Below, in pieces: positions 7,903 to 15,595 of a stretch of DNA of 40,589 nucleotides. The position numbers and the translations under genes are program-made. Within the stretch, counting starts at the first letter, position 1; each line of letters begins with the position of its first letter. The DNA is from Lachnospiraceae bacterium (GTDB lineage Bacteria; Bacillota; Clostridia; Lachnospirales; Lachnospiraceae). Location: assembly GCA_021153185.1 (NCBI GenBank), contig JAGKTY010000022.1, forward strand, positions 1 to 40,589. The letters run 5' to 3'. The notes under the pieces were generated by a model. The model was not told where the DNA came from. It was given only the letters and a program-made list of their open reading frames with translations, and searched no databases.

Positions 7903-8820
7903 ATGCTTGACAAACATTGTATAAATAAAAAAACTGCATACTTCCACTTGCCGGGGCTATTCGAGTTTTATGAACTGTATCGCGTATTTTTGCCATTGTT
8001 TCGCATGCGCAGGGAATACTTCTATGATTGGTGTGAGATTGGCTCGATTTATGGGGCACCTGCGGACTGCATCTGGGGCGGTGGGCGTGTCGGATATGGA
8101 GATTGTGAGCCTTCTGAAGTACTTGCACTGATGAAGGAGTATGGAATTTCTGCAAGACTCACATTTAGTAATTCACTTTTGCAAAGAGAGCACCTTAGTG
8201 ACCGAAGGTGTAATGCGCTTTGCGAGATGTTTTCTTTAAAAAATCCATCAAATGGCGTCATCGTTCATTCAGACCTGCTGATGGATTACCTAAAAGAGAA
8301 CTATCCGGACTTGTATTTCGTCTCTTCCACGACCAAGGTTCAGACGGAGTTTACACAGTTTCATGAGGAAGTCAAGCGCGAAGAATTTTGCTATGTCGTG
8401 CCGGACTTTCGTCTTAATAAGGCGTTTGAGCAGCTTAATACGTTAACGCAGGATGAGAAAGATAAAGTTGAGTTTTTGGTGAATGAATGCTGTGACTTTG
8501 GTTGTACGCAGCGAAAGGCGTGTTATGAAACGGTCAGCCGCAAGAATCTGGGAGAAAACTGTCCGGAGCATGTTTGCAAAGCACCACATGCAAAAGAAGG
8601 ATATCAATTCTCAAAGGCGATGGAAAATCCGGCGTTCATCAGTGTTAACGATATTCAGGAGACTTATCTCCCAATGGGATTTTCGAATTTTAAAATTGAG
8701 GGACGCAGTCTTGGCAGTGCGCTTGTGCTTGAATTTTTGCTATATTATCTGACAAAGCCGGAGTACCGGATTCATGTCAGGGAGAAAATCTATCTGGATA
8801 ATATGCTGGATTTGTTTTAG
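7903..8820 (+). CDS. U32 peptidase-like protein
   Basis: The 305-residue protein resembles the TIM-barrel U32 family (the collagenase-like YrbG-unrelated group that includes UbiU/UbiV and RlhA). Supporting features are GAPADCIWGGGRVGYGD near residues 50-65, the cysteine cluster NECCDFGCTQRKACYE near 190-205, a later C-P-E-H-V-C, and the signature-like GFSNFKIEGRSL near 270. In UbiU/V and relatives four cysteines hold an Fe-S cluster; the cysteines here could do the same, which is inference. It is shorter than standard U32 proteins and lacks a partner gene nearby. The start ATG has only a weak upstream ribosome site. Confidence 0.6.
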   Translation: MLDKHCINKKTAYFHLPGLFEFYELYRVFLPLFRMRREYFYDWCEIGSIYGAPADCIWGGGRVGYGDCEPSEVLALMKEYGISARLTFSNSLLQREHLSDRRCNALCEMFSLKNPSNGVIVHSDLLMDYLKENYPDLYFVSSTTKVQTEFTQFHEEVKREEFCYVVPDFRLNKAFEQLNTLTQDEKDKVEFLVNECCDFGCTQRKACYETVSRKNLGENCPEHVCKAPHAKEGYQFSKAMENPAFISVNDIQETYLPMGFSNFKIEGRSLGSALVLEFLLYYLTKPEYRIHVREKIYLDNMLDLF

Positions 8821-8865
8821 AGTAAGCATGCTGAAGAGTTAGGGTTTACATGGGAAACTCATGGT

Positions 8866-8963
8866 GCTTCTGTATATACAGCATTACTTGTGGAAAACGC
8901 TCCTGTGCATACAGCATCACATGTCGAAGGCACTCCTGTGCATATGTCATCATCTTGCAAACG
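8866..8963 (+). repeat. Degenerate ~33-bp repeats, three copies
   Basis: Three imperfect copies of CTCCTGTGCATACAGCATCA-type sequence lie at about 8866-8898, 8899-8931 and 8932-8963. They lead directly into the foldable element at 8955-9068. No convincing ORF is present; the forward ORFs crossing this stretch have unusual cysteine-rich composition and no ribosome site. Confidence 0.5.
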
Positions 8964-9068
8964 CGCTCTCGCTCCATCCTCGGCGTAGCGGAACTAAACT
9001 CATTGCTTTGCAATTCGTTAAGTGCCGACGCCTCACAGGGTTTGCCATCTGATGCATATGCAAGTCGC
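8955..9068 (-). ncRNA. Predicted structured RNA or mobile repeat element
   Basis: Read on the minus strand, this region folds into one extended hairpin. The outer stem pairs 9040-9045 with 8957-8962 (GCAAAC/GTTTGC). Then follow 9028-9032 with 8982-8986 (GGCGT/ACGCC), 9025-9027 with 8989-8991, 9021-9023 with 8993-8995, 9017-9019 with 8997-8999, a symmetric GA/GA internal pair (9015-9016 and 9000-9001), and 9010-9014 with 9002-9006 closing an AAA loop. Tandem G-A pairs are stable in RNA only if the minus strand is transcribed, which favours that strand. No promoter is evident. From memory, the peptide text obtained by translating this DNA recurs in tiny hypothetical proteins of Lachnospiraceae, suggesting a dispersed repeat; I could not verify this. 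Confidence 0.4.
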
Positions 9069-9103
9069 GCAAATTTATTTATTGAAGTGCCGATTTTTAA
9101 TAT

Positions 9104-9527
9104 TTACATGGGAAAAATGAGAAAGAGCAAAATCCCATGTAGAACAGGAAGGAAACTTACATGTGGAAATCGAAAAAGCGCAAAATCCCATGTAGAAACA
9201 GATGAAAATTTACATGGGAAAATAGAGATAACGCAAAACCCCATGTATAAACAGATAGGAATTTACATGGGAAAATAGAGATAACGCAAAACCCCATGTA
9301 GAAACAGATAGGAATTTACATGGGAAAATAGAGAAAATGCAAAATCCCATGTAGAAACAGATAGGAATTTACATGGGAAAAATGAGAAAGCGCAAAATCC
9401 CATGTAGAACAGGAAGGAAATTTACATGTGGAAATCGAAAAAGCGCAAAATCCCATGTAGAACAGGAAGGAAATTTACATGGGGAGATCGAAAAAGCGCA
9501 AATTCCCATGTAAAAGAAAAGAATAAG
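9104..9527. repeat. 53-bp tandem array with inverted TACATGGG arms, eight copies
   Basis: Units start at 9104, 9157, 9210, 9263, 9316, 9369, 9422 and 9475, each exactly 53 bp until the last, whose tail diverges. Every unit starts TTACATG and has CCCATGTA about 29 bases on, so each can form a hairpin with arms TACATGGGA and TCCCATGTA. Copies 1 and 6 are near identical, as are the left parts of copies 2 and 7, while 3-5 form another type: evidence of multi-unit duplication. A lone extra TTACATGGGAAA occurs at about 8847. Units are nearly uniform, so this is not a CRISPR array. It ends 20 bases before the transglutaminase-like gene. Confidence 0.95.
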
Positions 9528-9546
9528 CAAGATAGGTTTACATAAC

Positions 9547-10296
9547 ATGAAGAAAGAATGGAATGAAAAATGCTATGTAGAGCAGGACCACCAAAAAAAT
9601 GGAGATAAATCAGAACAAAAGACTATGATTGTGGTGCCGTACACAGATGATTTATGCGCGTATCTGGTGGAAGATGAGGTTATCAATTTTTCGCATGACA
9701 GTATTGCCAAGACAGCGCAAGCCCTGTCAAGTCTTGTGAATGATGAGAAGGCAAATGCCAAGACAGCACAGGCACTGTCAAGCAGGGCAATGGACGAGAT
9801 TGCATATATCAAGGCGGCATACGAGTTCGTGCGCGATGAAATTGCACACTCCGCAGATGTGAATGAGGATTTGATTACGTGCAGTGCATCGGAGGTGCTC
9901 GCTGCAAAGCATGGCATTTGTATGGCAAAATCACATTTGCTTGCAGCACTGCTACGTTACAAAGGAATTCCGGCGGGATTTTGTTATCAGAGGCTAATTT
10001 TGGATGATGAAACAGCACCGATACTGGTATACCATGGTCTCAATGGTGTGTATGTACAGTCAATTCAGAAATGGATCCGTCTTGATGCGAGAGGAAATAA
10101 GGAAGGCGTCCATGCGCAGTTCTCGCTTGAAAAGGAACAGCTGGCATTTCCGGTCCGCAAGGAAAAAGGTGAGGAAGATTGTCTGATTGTTTTTCCAAAG
10201 CCGGATCAAAAGGTGCTTGATGTGCTTAGGCGCAATAAGACAAGAACACAGCTGTGGGACGATTTGCCGACGGAGCTTGCATATCTCGAGCCTTAG
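9547..10296 (+). CDS. Transglutaminase-like domain protein
   Basis: The 249-residue cytoplasmic protein has the transglutaminase/cysteine-protease core. The catalytic triad can be read as Cys125 in KHGICMAKSH, His163 in YHGLNGVY and Asp180 in RLDARGN. Such proteins may cross-link, cleave or deamidate peptides; the substrate is unknown. Residues about 53-87 are an in-frame duplication of 17 codons (51 bp): KTAQALSS occurs twice, and a third degenerate copy merges into the start of the core (KAAYEFVRDEIAHS). The ribosome site is poor and the ATG follows the 53-bp array. Directly after the stop, another frame continues a plausible C-terminal helix, so the gene may carry a late frameshift. Confidence 0.8.
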   Translation: MKKEWNEKCYVEQDHQKNGDKSEQKTMIVVPYTDDLCAYLVEDEVINFSHDSIAKTAQALSSLVNDEKANAKTAQALSSRAMDEIAYIKAAYEFVRDEIAHSADVNEDLITCSASEVLAAKHGICMAKSHLLAALLRYKGIPAGFCYQRLILDDETAPILVYHGLNGVYVQSIQKWIRLDARGNKEGVHAQFSLEKEQLAFPVRKEKGEEDCLIVFPKPDQKVLDVLRRNKTRTQLWDDLPTELAYLEP

Positions 10297-10370
10297 AAAG
10301 AACGCCGGAAACCATCGAAAAAGCAAAAGATATGTACGGGCAGTTACAGGCGCTTGGTGAAAAAATATGA
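10287..10370 (+). pseudogene. Possible frameshifted C-terminal tail of the transglutaminase-like gene
   Basis: In the frame one base back from the gene, codons run through the stop at 10294-10296 to a TGA at 10368-10370 and read ERTPETIEKAKDMYGQLQAL followed by GEKI. This is a well-formed amphipathic helix with normal codon use, unlike random intergenic DNA. A one-base indel near 10288-10296 would restore a longer protein. Confidence 0.4.
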
Positions 10371-10394
10371 AGGCGCACTATGATAATACCATTC

Positions 10395-10488
10395 AAAAAG
10401 CCTCAGTGTAGCTGTACGATCCAAAAGAGTCAGATACAAAATCTAACGATTGGAGATTCGTACCTATTCCGTTACACTGAGGCTTTTT
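10395..10488. terminator. Long composite bidirectional terminator hairpin
   Basis: A perfect 16-bp outer stem (AAAAAGCCTCAGTGTA at 10395-10410 with its complement at 10473-10488) supplies A and T tracts for termination on either strand, between the convergent transglutaminase-like gene and trpB. Inside it three further stems are nested: GTACGA 10414-10419 with 10458-10463, CCAA 10421-10424 with 10450-10453, and AGAT 10432-10435 with 10441-10444. The 75-aa forward ORF across this region is spurious. Confidence 0.85.
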
Positions 10489-10542
10489 GTTTTATCAAAA
10501 TAATGTTATACGTAATAAGTCCGGCTGTTGAGAAACCGCTAT

Positions 10543-11925
10543 CTAGAATTCATTTCCCGGGAATTTCGGAATGCCGTCAAAGCCGACCTGCAAATCCGCA
10601 TCTGTAGGGATGTAGTCTGTCATGTTGCCATCGTGGAATTTTTCGTAGGCAATCATATCAAAGTAACCTGTTCCGGTTAAGCCAAAGAGAATCGTTTTCT
10701 CCTCGCCTGTCTCTTTACATTTCACTGCTTCATCGATTGCGGCGCGGATGGCATGTGAGCTTTCCGGTGCAGGAAGAATACCTTCGGCTCTTGCAAAGAA
10801 TTCAGCTGCCTCAAATACAGAAGTCTGTTCAACAGCTCTTGCTTCCATGTAGCCGTCGTGATACAGCTGAGAAAGGGTAGAACTCATGCCGTGGAAACGA
10901 AGTCCGCCTGCATGGTTTGCAGAAGGAATGAAGCCGCTTCCGAGTGTGTACATTTTGGCAAGTGGACAAATCATACCCGTATCGCAGAAATCGTATGCAA
11001 ATTTACCACGTGTAAAGCTTGGACAAGAAGCAGGCTCAACAGCGATGAAACGATAGTCTTTTTCGCCGCGCAATTTTTCGCCCATAAATGGAGCAATCAG
11101 TCCACCAAGGTTGGAGCCGCCGCCCGCACAACCGATGATGATATCCGGCGAAATGCCATATTTGTCGAGTGCGGCCTTAGCCTCAAGACCGATAACTGAC
11201 TGATGGAGAAGTACCTGGTTAAGAACGCTGCCGAGTACGTAACGGTAGCCTTCGTTGTGGGTAGCCACTTCAACTGCTTCGGAAATGGCACAGCCAAGAG
11301 AACCTGTTGTACCCGGATGCGCTTCCAAAATTTTGCGTCCGACCTCTGTATCCATGGAAGGAGAAGGGGTGACGTTGGCACCGTAGGTACGCATTACTTC
11401 GCGTCTGAACGGTTTTTGCTCATAAGAAACTTTTACCATATAAACCTTACAATCGAGATCAAAGTAAGCACATGCCATCGAAAGAGCAGTACCCCACTGG
11501 CCGGCACCTGTCTCTGTTGTGACGCCCTTAAGACCTTGCTTTTTGGCATAATAAGCCTGCGCAATTGCAGAATTTAACTTGTGGCTTCCGCTTGTATTGT
11601 TGCCTTCAAATTTGTAATAAATTTTTGCCGGCGTGCCAAGTGCTTTTTCCAGATAATAGGCACGAACGAGTGGCGCCGGACGGTACATTTTGTAAAAGTC
11701 GCGGATTTCTGTAGGAATGTCGATATACGGCGTTGTCTCGTCAAGCTCCTGGGCGATAAGCTCTTCACAGAAAATCGGTGCAAGCTCCTCGGCTGTCAGT
11801 GGCTTTAAGGTGCCCGGATTTAACAGTGGCGCCGGTTTATTCTTCATATCAGCGCGAAGATTGTACCATTGTTTTGGAATCTCGTCTTCTGATAAATAAA
11901 TCTTATAAGGGATTTCTTGGTTCAT
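10543..11925 (-). CDS. trpB: Tryptophan synthase beta chain, TrpB2 type
   Basis: The 460-residue protein is a PLP enzyme of the TrpB2 subgroup, which joins indole and serine to make tryptophan. The PLP lysine is about K116 in NNTSGSHKLNSA, the phosphate-binding loop is GCAGGGSNLGG, and ETGAGQWG holds the catalytic-region glutamate. The extended N-terminus (SEDEIPKQWYNL...PAPLLNPGT) and greater length than the ~400-residue TrpB1 define TrpB2. Such copies often stand apart from a trp operon, as here, and may salvage indole. AAGGAGGC precedes the start. It is divergent from a LysR regulator and shares a 15-bp inverted repeat with it, so is probably controlled by it. Confidence 0.95.
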   Translation of the reverse strand: MNQEIPYKIYLSEDEIPKQWYNLRADMKNKPAPLLNPGTLKPLTAEELAPIFCEELIAQELDETTPYIDIPTEIRDFYKMYRPAPLVRAYYLEKALGTPAKIYYKFEGNNTSGSHKLNSAIAQAYYAKKQGLKGVTTETGAGQWGTALSMACAYFDLDCKVYMVKVSYEQKPFRREVMRTYGANVTPSPSMDTEVGRKILEAHPGTTGSLGCAISEAVEVATHNEGYRYVLGSVLNQVLLHQSVIGLEAKAALDKYGISPDIIIGCAGGGSNLGGLIAPFMGEKLRGEKDYRFIAVEPASCPSFTRGKFAYDFCDTGMICPLAKMYTLGSGFIPSANHAGGLRFHGMSSTLSQLYHDGYMEARAVEQTSVFEAAEFFARAEGILPAPESSHAIRAAIDEAVKCKETGEEKTILFGLTGTGYFDMIAYEKFHDGNMTDYIPTDADLQVGFDGIPKFPGNEF

Positions 11926-11958
11926 TTGTGTAGCCTCCTTGAAATAGAATCGATTTGA

Positions 11959-12032
11959 AAGTTTTTCTTATTATCGCACTGGAAAACAGCTTTGTAAAAT
12001 GATAAAATACGATTATGTAATAAGAAAAACTT
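11959..12032. promoter_or_regulatory. LysR-type operator between trpB and its regulator
   Basis: AAGTTTTTCTTATTA at 11959-11973 and TAATAAGAAAAACTT at 12018-12032 form a perfect 15-bp inverted repeat 44 bases apart. The right arm with its flank reads ATAAGAAAAACTTAT, a dyad containing the T-N11-A core of LysR binding sites; the left arm gives the weaker second half. This resembles the recognition and activation sites of LysR-regulated divergent promoters. Confidence 0.7.
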
Positions 12033-12161
12033 ATGAAAAGCTATTCGAATCCGTACAATAGCTGAATTGCAAAATCGGATTCTGATTTACAAAGTATAAC
12101 GCGATTTGCTATCAAGTAACAAGAGGCAAAATTGAAACAACCCACAACAGGAGGCAGAAGC

Positions 12162-13079
12162 TTGAATCTCAATCAATTGGAATACTTTGTCTGTGCGGCA
12201 AAACATCTTAATTTCACAAAGGCGGCCAAGGAATGCTTTATTTCGCAGACGGCCATGACGCAGCAGATGAAGGCACTCGAAAAAACGCTCGGCGTGCAGT
12301 TGTTTGTGCGCGATAAGCATCATATAGAGCTGACAATGGCGGGCAGCGTCTATTTAAAGGAAGCAAGGGCAATCCTCAAGCGCAGCGATGAGGCGATGCG
12401 CCTCGCGCGGATGGCTTCAAAGGGATTTGATGGTGAGATTTCCATCGGACTTATCAGTGGATTTGGGCAAAGTGACTGCTATGAGATGCTGCGCGGCTTT
12501 CACGAGGCGTTTCCGAATATTAAGCTGAAATTTTTGCGAAGCACGATGAGCGGTCTGTTAGAAGCGCTGCAGCGTGGGGAGTGCGATGTGGCGTTTTCCG
12601 TACAGCCAAGGCAGAATATTTACGGAAACCTAAAACACCGTTATCTCAAAAGTTACCCGATTTACTGTGTGATGTCGCCAAGCAACCCGCTTTCCGAAAA
12701 AAAGGAAATTACATGTCCTGAGCTTGCAGGGGAGTCCTTTATTATCATGCAGCCGCCGGGCAGGGCGCGTGATGAGATGGATGAGATGCTCCTCGTCTAT
12801 GAACGCGGTGGCTTTTTGCCACAGGTCATCGCTGTAGAGCCGGAGCCGGAGACAATTCTTTTGATGGCGTCGCTTGAGATGGGCATCAGCCTTTTGCCGG
12901 AATATATTGTCCGGTCTTATTATAAAAATGAGGCGCTCTGCTTCGTCCCGATGATGAAGCAGGATGGCACGGCGGAGACGGTTGATTTTGAAATGATTTG
13001 TATGAATGCGCCGGTAAACCCGTCGGTTGAAAAACTGCTTTCGTGGTGGAAGGATGCGCAGGGGGCACTGCTTTCTTGA
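12162..13079 (+). CDS. LysR-family transcriptional regulator
   Basis: The protein has an N-terminal winged helix-turn-helix (MNLNQLEYFVCAAKHLNFTK...SQTAMTQQMKALEKTLGVQLF) and a C-terminal periplasmic-binding-protein-like effector domain (about residues 85-300). I choose the TTG at 12162 because AGGAGG at 12149-12154 lies seven bases before it and the protein then starts as LysR members do; an upstream TTG at 12132 has no ribosome site. It is divergent from trpB, the usual position for a LysR regulator relative to its target. The inducer is unknown; indole, tryptophan or a precursor would be consistent with the target. Confidence 0.92.
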   Translation: MNLNQLEYFVCAAKHLNFTKAAKECFISQTAMTQQMKALEKTLGVQLFVRDKHHIELTMAGSVYLKEARAILKRSDEAMRLARMASKGFDGEISIGLISGFGQSDCYEMLRGFHEAFPNIKLKFLRSTMSGLLEALQRGECDVAFSVQPRQNIYGNLKHRYLKSYPIYCVMSPSNPLSEKKEITCPELAGESFIIMQPPGRARDEMDEMLLVYERGGFLPQVIAVEPEPETILLMASLEMGISLLPEYIVRSYYKNEALCFVPMMKQDGTAETVDFEMICMNAPVNPSVEKLLSWWKDAQGALLS

Positions 13080-13139
13080 TAAAAAATTTAACATTATTTG
13101 TGCTTTTTGAAAAAAAATAGATATTTTTGACACATTTAG

Positions 13140-13148
13140 TGGTATAAT
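13140..13148 (+). promoter_or_regulatory. Extended -10 promoter of the chemoreceptor gene
   Basis: TGGTATAAT is a TGn-extended -10 box 34 bases before the start codon. The TTGACA at 13127-13132 is only 10 bases away and cannot serve as its -35. No sigma-28 motility-type promoter is seen. Confidence 0.45.
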
Positions 13149-13182
13149 ATCCCTATCTAAAATCAATTTTGAGGAGGTACAT

Positions 13183-14694
13183 ATGGAGGAGAAGTATTCA
13201 TCTGATGAGTTAAATAAATTAGCGAATTTGTCAGAGACACAGCTTGCAAATAAAATGACACTGCTTGCCAATACAATTATCGATACGATTATTGTTCTTG
13301 CATATATGGTTGAAGTCATCAAAGGGGCAAGAACCTGGGGGTATATCGGAATGGTCGCATGCTTTGCAATTGCACCATTAATTGTTGGATGGCTTACATA
13401 CAAATCCAACAAAGAACACGCTACAATCAGACATATCGCGTGTGTTGGTTATGGGATTTTGTACGGTGTTGTATTGTTTACGACCACGAACCCGCTTGTT
13501 TTTACATATGCGATTCCGATGCTGATTATCGCGACGCTGTATTTGGATAAAAAGTTTTTGATTAGAACCGGTTCGGTTATTGTTTTGATGAACGTGATTG
13601 ACATTGTCCGCAAAATAGTGCAGGGTGCTAAGGCAGAGGATCTTGCGGTTTTTGAAATTCAGGGCATTGTGATGATTATCATCGCAGCATATTCGATGAT
13701 GATGCAGTCGGTTTCTAAGAAATACCAGCAAATCAATATGGCGCGTATCACGCTTGAGAAGGACAAAACAGCGGGAATACTGGGCAATGTATTACATTAT
13801 TCCGGAGAAATGATTGGAAATATCGAACAGGTATCGCAGCATATGGGCATTTTGAGTGAGTCGGTAGGCGACACATTAAATGCGATGTCAGAGGTGCAGT
13901 CAGGGGCGGCTGAAACAGCAGAATCTGTACAGGAACAGCTCCAGATGACGAGTGAGATACAAAATTATGTACAACAGGTTGCGAGTGCCGCAGCAGTCAT
14001 TCAGGAAAATATCGGCACAACGACTGAGGTAATCGTTACCGGCAAGAAATGTATGGAGGATTTGATTTCCTTTAACGATTTGTCCGTAGAGACAAGCAGT
14101 AAGGTGACACAGGCACTCGATTCTTTCCGGGATACGACCAATCAGATGAATCAGATTACGGATTTAATTAATTCAGTTGCGAGCCAGACATCGCTCCTTG
14201 CATTGAATGCTTCGATTGAAGCGGCGAGAGCCGGTGAGGCCGGTCGTGGATTTGCGGTTGTAGCGACAGAGATTTCTTCTCTTGCAGGACAGACATCAAG
14301 CGCGACAAGTGATATCAGCAAGCTGATTACAGAGATTAATGAGGAACTTGCAACCGTCATTTCAGCCATCAATGGCATGATTGAGGACAATAATAAGCAG
14401 GCCGAGGCAGCCGGCAAGACAAGTAGTGCATTCGGTACGATTGTAGACAATATCTCAGCGATTAAGAGCCAGTCTGAGAACCTGTCAGAAAGCATTGCAC
14501 GGATGACGGATGCAAATCAGGCAATTGCGATGTCAGTGTCAACGATTTCAGCGATTTCCGAAGAGGTACTGGCGCATTCCAATGCGACGTATGCGACCAA
14601 CGAGAAGAACCAGGAGATTGTCAATTCCATCAGCGGCTATGTTGCATCGCTTGATGAGGATGCGAAGTATTTGTCACAGCAGACAGGTTTTTGA
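13183..14694 (+). CDS. Methyl-accepting chemotaxis-type signalling protein
   Basis: The 503-residue protein has about six hydrophobic segments in residues 25-190 and then a long coiled-coil MCP signalling domain. The conserved hairpin tip is NSVASQTSLLALNASIEAARAGEAGRGFAVVATEI, with glutamine/glutamate-rich methylation-type helices on both sides. In place of the usual paired transmembrane helices and extracellular ligand domain it has a compact polytopic membrane module with almost no loops, so it may sense membrane state or a small permeant molecule. A HAMP domain is not obvious. GAGGAGG precedes the ATG. No che genes are in the window. Confidence 0.9.
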   Translation: MEEKYSSDELNKLANLSETQLANKMTLLANTIIDTIIVLAYMVEVIKGARTWGYIGMVACFAIAPLIVGWLTYKSNKEHATIRHIACVGYGILYGVVLFTTTNPLVFTYAIPMLIIATLYLDKKFLIRTGSVIVLMNVIDIVRKIVQGAKAEDLAVFEIQGIVMIIIAAYSMMMQSVSKKYQQINMARITLEKDKTAGILGNVLHYSGEMIGNIEQVSQHMGILSESVGDTLNAMSEVQSGAAETAESVQEQLQMTSEIQNYVQQVASAAAVIQENIGTTTEVIVTGKKCMEDLISFNDLSVETSSKVTQALDSFRDTTNQMNQITDLINSVASQTSLLALNASIEAARAGEAGRGFAVVATEISSLAGQTSSATSDISKLITEINEELATVISAINGMIEDNNKQAEAAGKTSSAFGTIVDNISAIKSQSENLSESIARMTDANQAIAMSVSTISAISEEVLAHSNATYATNEKNQEIVNSISGYVASLDEDAKYLSQQTGF

Positions 14695-14713
14695 TGATAT
14701 GATTTTTGGAAAT

Positions 14714-14745
14714 GCCGGGCCACGATATGTGGTCTGGCGTTTTTT
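14714..14745 (+). terminator. Intrinsic terminator after the chemoreceptor
   Basis: GCCGGGCCAC at 14714-14723 pairs with GTGGTCTGGC at 14729-14738 (two G-T pairs), with loop GATAT, followed by GTTTTTT. Confidence 0.85.
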
Positions 14746-14774
14746 AAAAACGAGTATTTAGAAAGGTTAAAAAA

Positions 14775-15557
14775 ATGAGAATTAAGAAGTCGCCTCTGGA
14801 AAAGGAACTGCAAAAGCTCACAAAACAAGAGCAGTCTTTTTTGCAAAAGCATCAGAAGGAAAACGACAGTAAGCTCAATCAATTGCTTAGTGAAAAAGTA
14901 CCGGACAAGCTGCAGGATACTTTGGATGCGGCCTTTGCAAAAGCGTTTACCGTTGTTTTTACAAAGGGAACGAACGTCATCGAAAAAACGTATCAAAAGG
15001 AACAGCTTGAAAAACACTATGATGTGAATGTTTATGCGGCAAAACAGATGAATACATCAAAGCAGTGGAAGACATTTTCAAAACAATCAAAGGGCGTTGC
15101 AAATAAAAACCTGATGATTTCGGGCGTGTCAGGCGTCGGTCTCGGACTTCTTGGCGTGGGGCTTCCGGATATCGTTTTGTTCACCGGAATGATACTCAGA
15201 AGCATCTATGAAATCGCACTGCAGTATGGATTTTCTTATGAAAATGAAACGGAAAAAAGATTTATTTTGCTGATGATTCAGGGCGCATTATCGCATGGAA
15301 GTGAACTGGAAGCAATCAATCATGAAATCGATCAGTTTATTATTTATGGCACATTTTCTGAGGAAAAGGAAATGGATGCATGCATCGCAGATGCTGCCGG
15401 TGGGATGTCAAAAGAGCTTTTATATATGAAATTTTTACAGGGAATTCCGCTCGTGGGCGCTGTAGGCGGTGCATATGATGCGGTCTACATGAAGCGCATC
15501 AATCAATATGTGCAGCTGAAATACCGCAAGCGTTTCTTGGCAAAGATGAAAGCATGA
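14775..15557 (+). CDS. EcsC family protein
   Basis: This 260-residue protein matches the EcsC family, whose defining part is the hydrophobic stretch GVGLGLLGVGLPDIVLFTGMILRSIYEIALQYGFSYE (about residues 120-160), followed by EKRFILLMIQGAL and the C-terminal IPLVGAVGGAYDAVYMKRI. The first 60 residues are charged and likely helical. EcsC proteins have no firmly assigned biochemical role; in Bacillus ecsC lies beside an ABC transporter, which is not the case here. AAAGG precedes the ATG. It stands alone between a terminator and the cobalamin riboswitch promoter. Confidence 0.85.
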   Translation: MRIKKSPLEKELQKLTKQEQSFLQKHQKENDSKLNQLLSEKVPDKLQDTLDAAFAKAFTVVFTKGTNVIEKTYQKEQLEKHYDVNVYAAKQMNTSKQWKTFSKQSKGVANKNLMISGVSGVGLGLLGVGLPDIVLFTGMILRSIYEIALQYGFSYENETEKRFILLMIQGALSHGSELEAINHEIDQFIIYGTFSEEKEMDACIADAAGGMSKELLYMKFLQGIPLVGAVGGAYDAVYMKRINQYVQLKYRKRFLAKMKA

Positions 15558-15595
15558 TTTTGTGTGGCATCTTTTTTGGCATGTGATTTTTATGC

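Noticed and set aside
8850..9278. 142-residue forward ORF across the repeats
   Set aside because: It has no ribosome site, runs through three different repeat elements, and its C-terminal part is just the translated 53-bp unit.
9104..9527. CRISPR-like array
   Set aside because: The intervals between conserved blocks are as similar as the blocks themselves, repeats touch without unique spacers, and there are no cas genes.
9536..9551. 16-base match GTTTACATAACATGAA with 20849-20864
   Set aside because: An AT-rich 16-base match is close to chance level for a 40-kb window; flanks do not align.
10380..10607. 75-residue forward ORF
   Set aside because: It translates the terminator hairpin and then the 3' end of trpB in antisense.
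13127..13148. TTGACA plus TATAAT as a promoter pair before the chemoreceptor
   Set aside because: The spacing is only 10 bases, too short for sigma-A; only the extended -10 is credible.
12630..13412. 260-residue minus-strand ORF
   Set aside because: It lies opposite the LysR gene and the start of the chemoreceptor, both clearly real, and crosses their promoter region; it matches no family.
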